Below, one piece after another: positions 63,401 to 64,000 of a stretch of DNA of 64,000 bases. Where the stretch lies: the NCBI GenBank assembly GCA_947846985.1, contig CANTUZ010000001.1:69333521-69397520 (forward strand), read 5' to 3'. Position 1 is the first letter of the stretch. Every line of letters starts with the position of its first letter. The stretch comes from Fratercula arctica. Lineage: Eukaryota; Chordata; Aves; Charadriiformes; Alcidae. The translations under genes and the position numbers were made by a program. The notes below the pieces were generated by a model, which did no database searches, was not told where the DNA came from, and was given only the letters and a program-made list of their open reading frames with translations.

Positions 63401-64000
63401 CTCCTGTCCACCCAGAATCACTGAGGATTTCTTTACACAAGGCCTCTCTTCTGTCTTTTCTGTGACTCTTGTCCATGCCTCCTGAGAGCAATGCCGACAG
63501 TTGTTGGGTATTTTCCCTTTTTACCTTCAGCACACAGAAGATCTATAGCCTCGCTCATTTCCAACGTGACTAAACAGGTCCAAACCCCTGCTTTTTTCAC
63601 TTTACCACATTACTGCTTAAGTAATCAGTAGTGCTTGTATTGCTGACATTACTTCAATAGTTCTGGTTTGAACCAAAGCAGTTCTCAAGGCAGATCCCGG
63701 TATGGCTTCAAGGTTATTATTGGTCTCCTTCACGCTTCCTTGAGGTGGAGACAGTATGTTGGCATGAACAATAATCATCAGAGCCAGAACAAGTGATGGC
63801 TTCACTAGCCAGTAGGTGAGTCATTGCAACGAAAATCAAGTTTCACAATTTGATATCTCGGCCTGACACACAACCACCTCAAGATCTTATCCTGTTTTGT
63901 GGGTTAGAGCTCTTGGAGTCAGAAGTGCAACTGAAATGGCTGCAATTAGTTTGCAGGGAGGTCTGTGAGATGGATGCAGTGGTTTATCCCTCATGTATAG
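60442..64000. other. Upstream intergenic, no gene recognised
   Basis: No exon of IL1R2 (the usual upstream neighbour in mammals) or of any other family is recognised. Open frames of 60-105 codons lack motifs. No CR1 was recognised beyond 60441. Confidence 0.45.

Noticed and set aside
1..64000. CRISPR arrays, tRNA, rRNA, riboswitches or bacterial operons
   Set aside because: None seen; sequence is vertebrate nuclear DNA and short tandem runs are microsatellites.

Overview
The window is avian nuclear DNA. It carries many chicken-repeat-1 (CR1) LINE fragments of bird type, a bird-type endogenous retroviral solo LTR, large introns with GT/AG boundaries, and two CpG islands. Nothing bacterial is present: no operons, rRNA, tRNA or CRISPR array. 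The species cannot be named from the sequence alone.

It holds part of the interleukin-1 receptor cluster. Two multi-exon genes lie head-to-tail on the minus strand. IL1R1 (coding part 54186 down to 36869) is complete from signal peptide to stop. Ten coding exons total 1653 nt, which is exactly 551 codons including the stop, giving a 550-residue receptor with three Ig domains, one membrane span and a TIR domain. Its promoter is probably the CpG island at about 59.2-59.9 kb, with an untranslated first exon there, and its 3'UTR probably ends near 33.8 kb. The second gene (11233 down to 1021) is best called IL1RL2, the IL-36 receptor subunit. Eight coding exons cover signal peptide, three Ig domains and the membrane span; its TIR exons lie beyond position 1. 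Its likely promoter is the CpG island at 14.9-15.7 kb. Exon phases, and several exon lengths (121 nt for the Ig3 middle exon, 144 nt for the membrane exon), are the same in the two genes, as expected of tandem duplicates.

The 21 kb between them has no intact gene but carries the most interesting item: two decayed TIR-coding exons on the minus strand (19783-19622 and about 18387-18259). They keep recognisable TIR boxes and splice sites but have frameshifts and a stop. They look like the remains of a third receptor gene that once stood between IL1R1 and IL1RL2.

Mobile DNA: at least eleven CR1 loci (one element nested inside another, one with a perfect 42-bp inverted repeat at its ends, one much older copy), a 566-bp solo LTR just upstream of the IL1RL2 CpG island in the same sense as the gene, and a second LTR fragment at 25.8 kb. 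The right end (60.4-64 kb) has no gene that I can support.
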